Positions 61,181-64,000 of a stretch of 64,000 bases of DNA are shown in pieces. Numbering within the stretch: the stretch's first letter is position 1; each line of letters begins with the position of its first letter. This DNA is from Beaufortia kweichowensis (taxonomy: Eukaryota > Chordata > Actinopteri > Cypriniformes > Gastromyzontidae). The stretch covers positions 3,667,001 through 3,731,000 of the forward strand of contig CM032815.1 of NCBI GenBank assembly GCA_019155185.1. Direction: 5' to 3'. A program made the translations under genes and the position numbers. A model generated the notes under the pieces. The model was not told the DNA's origin and did no database searches. It saw only the letters and a list, made by a program, of their open reading frames with translations.

Positions 61181-63007
61181 TGTATTGTATTTTATTGTAT
61201 AATGCAGTAGATCAGTTCTGGTCGAGTTTTTTCAATTTCAAGTTGTTTAAAATTTTATGCATTTTATTAAAATTATATTTTGTCTGAAGAAAATAAAACC
61301 ATTTAGGACCCTTATGAATGCTAAAATAAACCCATATGGTTTACAGACACGATATGCAACAAAAACATTTCTTCTGTAGACCTAAAACATGCCCTTTTCC
61401 TATATTATTGAGTTGTATCCATCTCATATCTATGTATAAAGTGAATTTTTAATCCGCCAGGAACTGTAAAGCCTGAGGAGCATGGATCATTAAAATACAT
61501 TAGTCAGACTTCAGCAGAGCAATAGATCTTCTTCCAGCAGTCTGAACTACCTTAAATAAACATTCTTAAACACAGCTCATCATCCCGGTGTGATTCGGTT
61601 GGGGTTTGGATTAGCATTCCCAGGGTTTCCTGCGAGCACTTCCGCTCTGATTAAAACATCTGGCCGCTACCTGTGCATCTGTCGGGAGGCAGAACTCCAC
61701 ACAAATCTTCTTCATCACCGAGGTGTCTGACAATCACTCTGACAGGATAAAAGATAGATGGGGGAATGATTTATTAAAGTCGGGGGAAATAGTCCGTGTC
61801 CAAATGTCCATATCATTCACCACCGTGTTTTCAACCTGTCTGTTTCAGTGATGCAGAAGCACCGCAGAACATTTCTCGCTCAAGAGAAAACGATGGAATT
61901 AACAGGAAGATTACCAGCCTACGCTCGCCGTCAAAAACGAATTTCTCCTTGGGCTCCGTTCGACTCTTTGTTTACCTGATAAGGTGATCTCTGAAACGTT
62001 AGATAAGCGTATGGCCCGTGTACAGTTTATACGGTAAATCAACAAAGACCCCAGCTGATGATAATTAAGGTTGTTAAAAACACATGCGACCACAGAGACC
62101 CGTTCTGATGAGAAGTGTCAGTGCAACAGTGAGAGGGGTGTTTAAAAATATTTCCCCTTAAAATATCTCCCTTCTGACATTTGTCTTTGCCGTCTCGGTG
62201 GGCGCTGACTCCAGAGAGCGCAAATGCAAAACAGGCACAGTTGTGAAGTCACGCGGCTCATTTGCCAACTCTGTATCCTCAGTGTGTGTTTAACCGGCTG
62301 ATGTTTAACATTAAAGTTGTGTCCTTTAATATCAGCCAAAATTACCTTTAAATGAATGTGTTTTAATGTACTCATTAGTTGCTTTACCATGTTAAGGCTG
62401 TAAAAAAACTATTACAGCTAATAGGGATGAATTTGATAGATGGCTGTTGTCGTTCTAACGCTGCGATTAGACAGCTGTCACTACCAATTATGTAGAGCAG
62501 AGCGGGATGATTTTCATTAGCGGAAATTCAATTTGTAAAAAATCTGACAATAATAGTGAATTGACTGTTTGAATGCTTTACAGTGACGAAGGACAATTGA
62601 TATGGCAAATAAAAATAATGAATAATTTATGAAGTTGAATTTGAATATGACAGGATTTTTAGCAGCCTGCATTAAGGATTGGTTTTAGGGATTCCATAAA
62701 TTTTGGATGAACATATACCTTATGTTTGACTGGACAAAAATCTGTGTAGTGGAAGATGAGTCATTAGTTTTCTCGGAAAACAGACACTGTAATTTTTTTT
62801 AATGTGTTTATCTGCTGAAGGTTAAATTAGTCAACTTTTAGCAGCACACTAGCATTTTTATTTTTTTAAGTAGGACTTTTTTAGAGAAGTGTCAGATGAC
62901 AATGAGTTAAACTGCGTAGGGTTGTTGAAATCAATCAAAAAAAATCATTTCATAGCTAATAGGGAGTAACTAGTGTGGGTGGTTATGTAATGTTCCATCA
63001 TTATGTA

Positions 63008-63010
<3 letters not shown>
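61181..63010. other. Intronic non-coding stretch; complex block 61.44-62.4 kb
   Basis: 61440-62400 is repeat-free with balanced composition (CATCCCGGTGTGATTCGG, GGCCGCTACCTGTGC, CGGGGGAAATAGTCCG) and may hold one or more conserved elements. 62400-63000 is AT-rich. Frames up to 82 codons have no motif. Confidence 0.35.

Positions 63011-63058
<48 letters not shown>
63011..63058. repeat. (TC)n microsatellite
   Basis: About 24 perfect TC units, the longest dinucleotide run of the window. Confidence 0.97.
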
Positions 63059-63060
<2 letters not shown>

Positions 63061-63644
63061 ACACTCCCACTTCATCTTTCCTCATGAATCTATGACTTCA
63101 TGTTTATGAATAATTTGTTTTCTTCTCTTTGAAGGACTGTGTAAATTATGCTGCACCTTTGATCTTTGAGCCCTGACCTCAGACTCCACATCAGCATTGA
63201 TTGTCATTTACAGAAATGAGAGAAATACAATGAGTTGTGTAGGATTTGAAGCCTTTATACCGACAGATTTCTCAATACAGTACATGATGAATAACACAGG
63301 AGACAAACAGTTCAAGCGGCCTTGTTTACTGTATTGTATGTCATATTACAGTAAATGGGAGCATATGTATGTAAAACTGCATTGTTTTCTTTCCGATATG
63401 GAATTTTAAGAGCAGAATAATATTTTTTATCATTATGTGGCTAAGTGTAATATTTTATCATTTGGCACTGTTGGATGGCACTGGACTTCTCATCTGCACA
63501 TTCTGTGTTATTCCAACTACATCAGCAAATCTTACTTGATGAGCTTTTAGAAATGGTACATCGCTAAATTAAACCACTATAACGCCAAATTAAATTACTG
63601 CATTAATGCTGTTAAAATGATGTTAAACATATTAAAAAACAAAT
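63059..63644. other. Intronic non-coding stretch, nothing specific seen
   Basis: Ordinary AT-rich DNA; a 70-codon plus-strand frame has no motif. Confidence 0.3.
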
Positions 63645-63845
63645 GAAAATCACCCTCATGTCATTCCAAACCTGTTAGACTTTGTGCACAACACAAACAG
63701 ATATTTTGAAGAAAGTTGGTAACCAAACAACATCCCCCCCTTGACTTCCTTTGTATGGAGACATTTCTCAAAATATCATCTTTTTGTTTCAGAGAAAAAA
63801 GTCATATACAGGTTTTGAATGACATAAGGGTAAATAAATAAATCT
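63645..63845. repeat. Cyprinid fold-back repeat (family A), copy 4
   Basis: Inverted ends ACCCTCATGTCATTCCAAACCTG (63652 on) and CAGGTTTTGAATGACATAAGGGT (63810 on) enclose GAAGAAAGTTGGTAACCAAACAAC and TTGACTTCCTTTGTATGGA. This is the clearest fold-back copy. Confidence 0.85.
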
Positions 63846-64000
63846 TTAAAAGACTTTAATTGATAACTCTAGAAAACAGACAACAGGTTGTGAATGCTTA
63901 TATACCCTTGTGATGGATAACCTTTCTCGAGGGGTCTCAGGTATTCGTCCTACCAGTGTTTTCAGAATAGACCCCGCCCTCCGTGCGGCCAATTAAAGCG
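63846..64000. other. Right edge, non-coding
   Basis: 63920-64000 turns GC-richer (GACCCCGCCCTCCGTGCGG) and may begin another complex block cut by the window end. Confidence 0.3.

Larger units (their letters stand above)
42322..64000 (+). other. First part of the IgLON intron (open at the right edge)
   Basis: No downstream exon with the expected continuation (Cys, then an Ig1 core with WLNRS-like and YTCSVQT-like motifs) appears in any frame to the end of the window, so the intron is at least 21.7 kb. IgLON genes are known for very large 5' introns. Its content is described in the separate entries below. Confidence 0.75.

Noticed and set aside
1..64000. CRISPR arrays, operons, phage or plasmid functions
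   Set aside because: The window is vertebrate nuclear DNA; no regularly spaced repeats with unique spacers and no prokaryotic gene organisation are present.

Overview
The window reads as nuclear DNA of a bony fish, most likely a cyprinid (zebrafish/carp/goldfish relatives). It is AT-rich with CpG-poor flanks, many short simple repeats, and interspersed repeats of types I know from cyprinid genomes: a tRNA-derived SINE with the tail motif GTAAGTTGCTTTG..TCTGCCAAATGCAT, a fold-back element with 'CACCCTCATGTCATT' ends, and a 'TAATGCATTAACTAA'-type repeat. There is no bacterial, phage, plasmid or viral gene organisation. Open reading frames up to 154 codons occur on both strands, and all but one look like chance.

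Only one protein-coding segment can be supported. It is the first coding exon of an IgLON-family neuronal GPI-anchored immunoglobulin cell adhesion protein (OPCML/neurotrimin/LSAMP group) at about 42155-42321 on the + strand. It encodes a signal peptide ending near LPVRS and the first strand of Ig domain 1 (MDNITVRQGET), and it stops at a phase-2 splice donor where IgLON genes are known to have one. A CpG-rich promoter/5' UTR block (about 41540-42154) lies immediately upstream. It carries an NRF1-like site and a three-codon upstream ORF. A splice acceptor-like tract lies inside the signal-peptide codons, where an alternative upstream first exon is expected to join.

Layout. 1-41.5 kb is non-coding: the upstream flank, or the long intron from a distal alternative first exon. 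It holds repeat relics, microsatellites, a likely solo LTR (22.4-22.9 kb) and several GC-richer, repeat-free blocks that could be conserved regulatory elements. 41.5-42.3 kb is the promoter and exon. 42.3-64 kb is the first part of a large intron (at least 21.7 kb, no acceptor exon found) with SINE copies, a strong AT-rich hairpin (52.6 kb) and a diverged local duplication (58.0-58.4 kb versus 58.8-59.1 kb) that keeps exact 21-bp and 14-bp blocks.

Limits: without alignments I cannot choose between opcml, ntm and lsamp, cannot prove conservation of any non-coding block, and named repeat families only from remembered motifs. No undescribed coding system is visible. The best leads are the duplicated intronic element, the dual-use signal-peptide/acceptor sequence and an unnamed dispersed repeat family with six copies.
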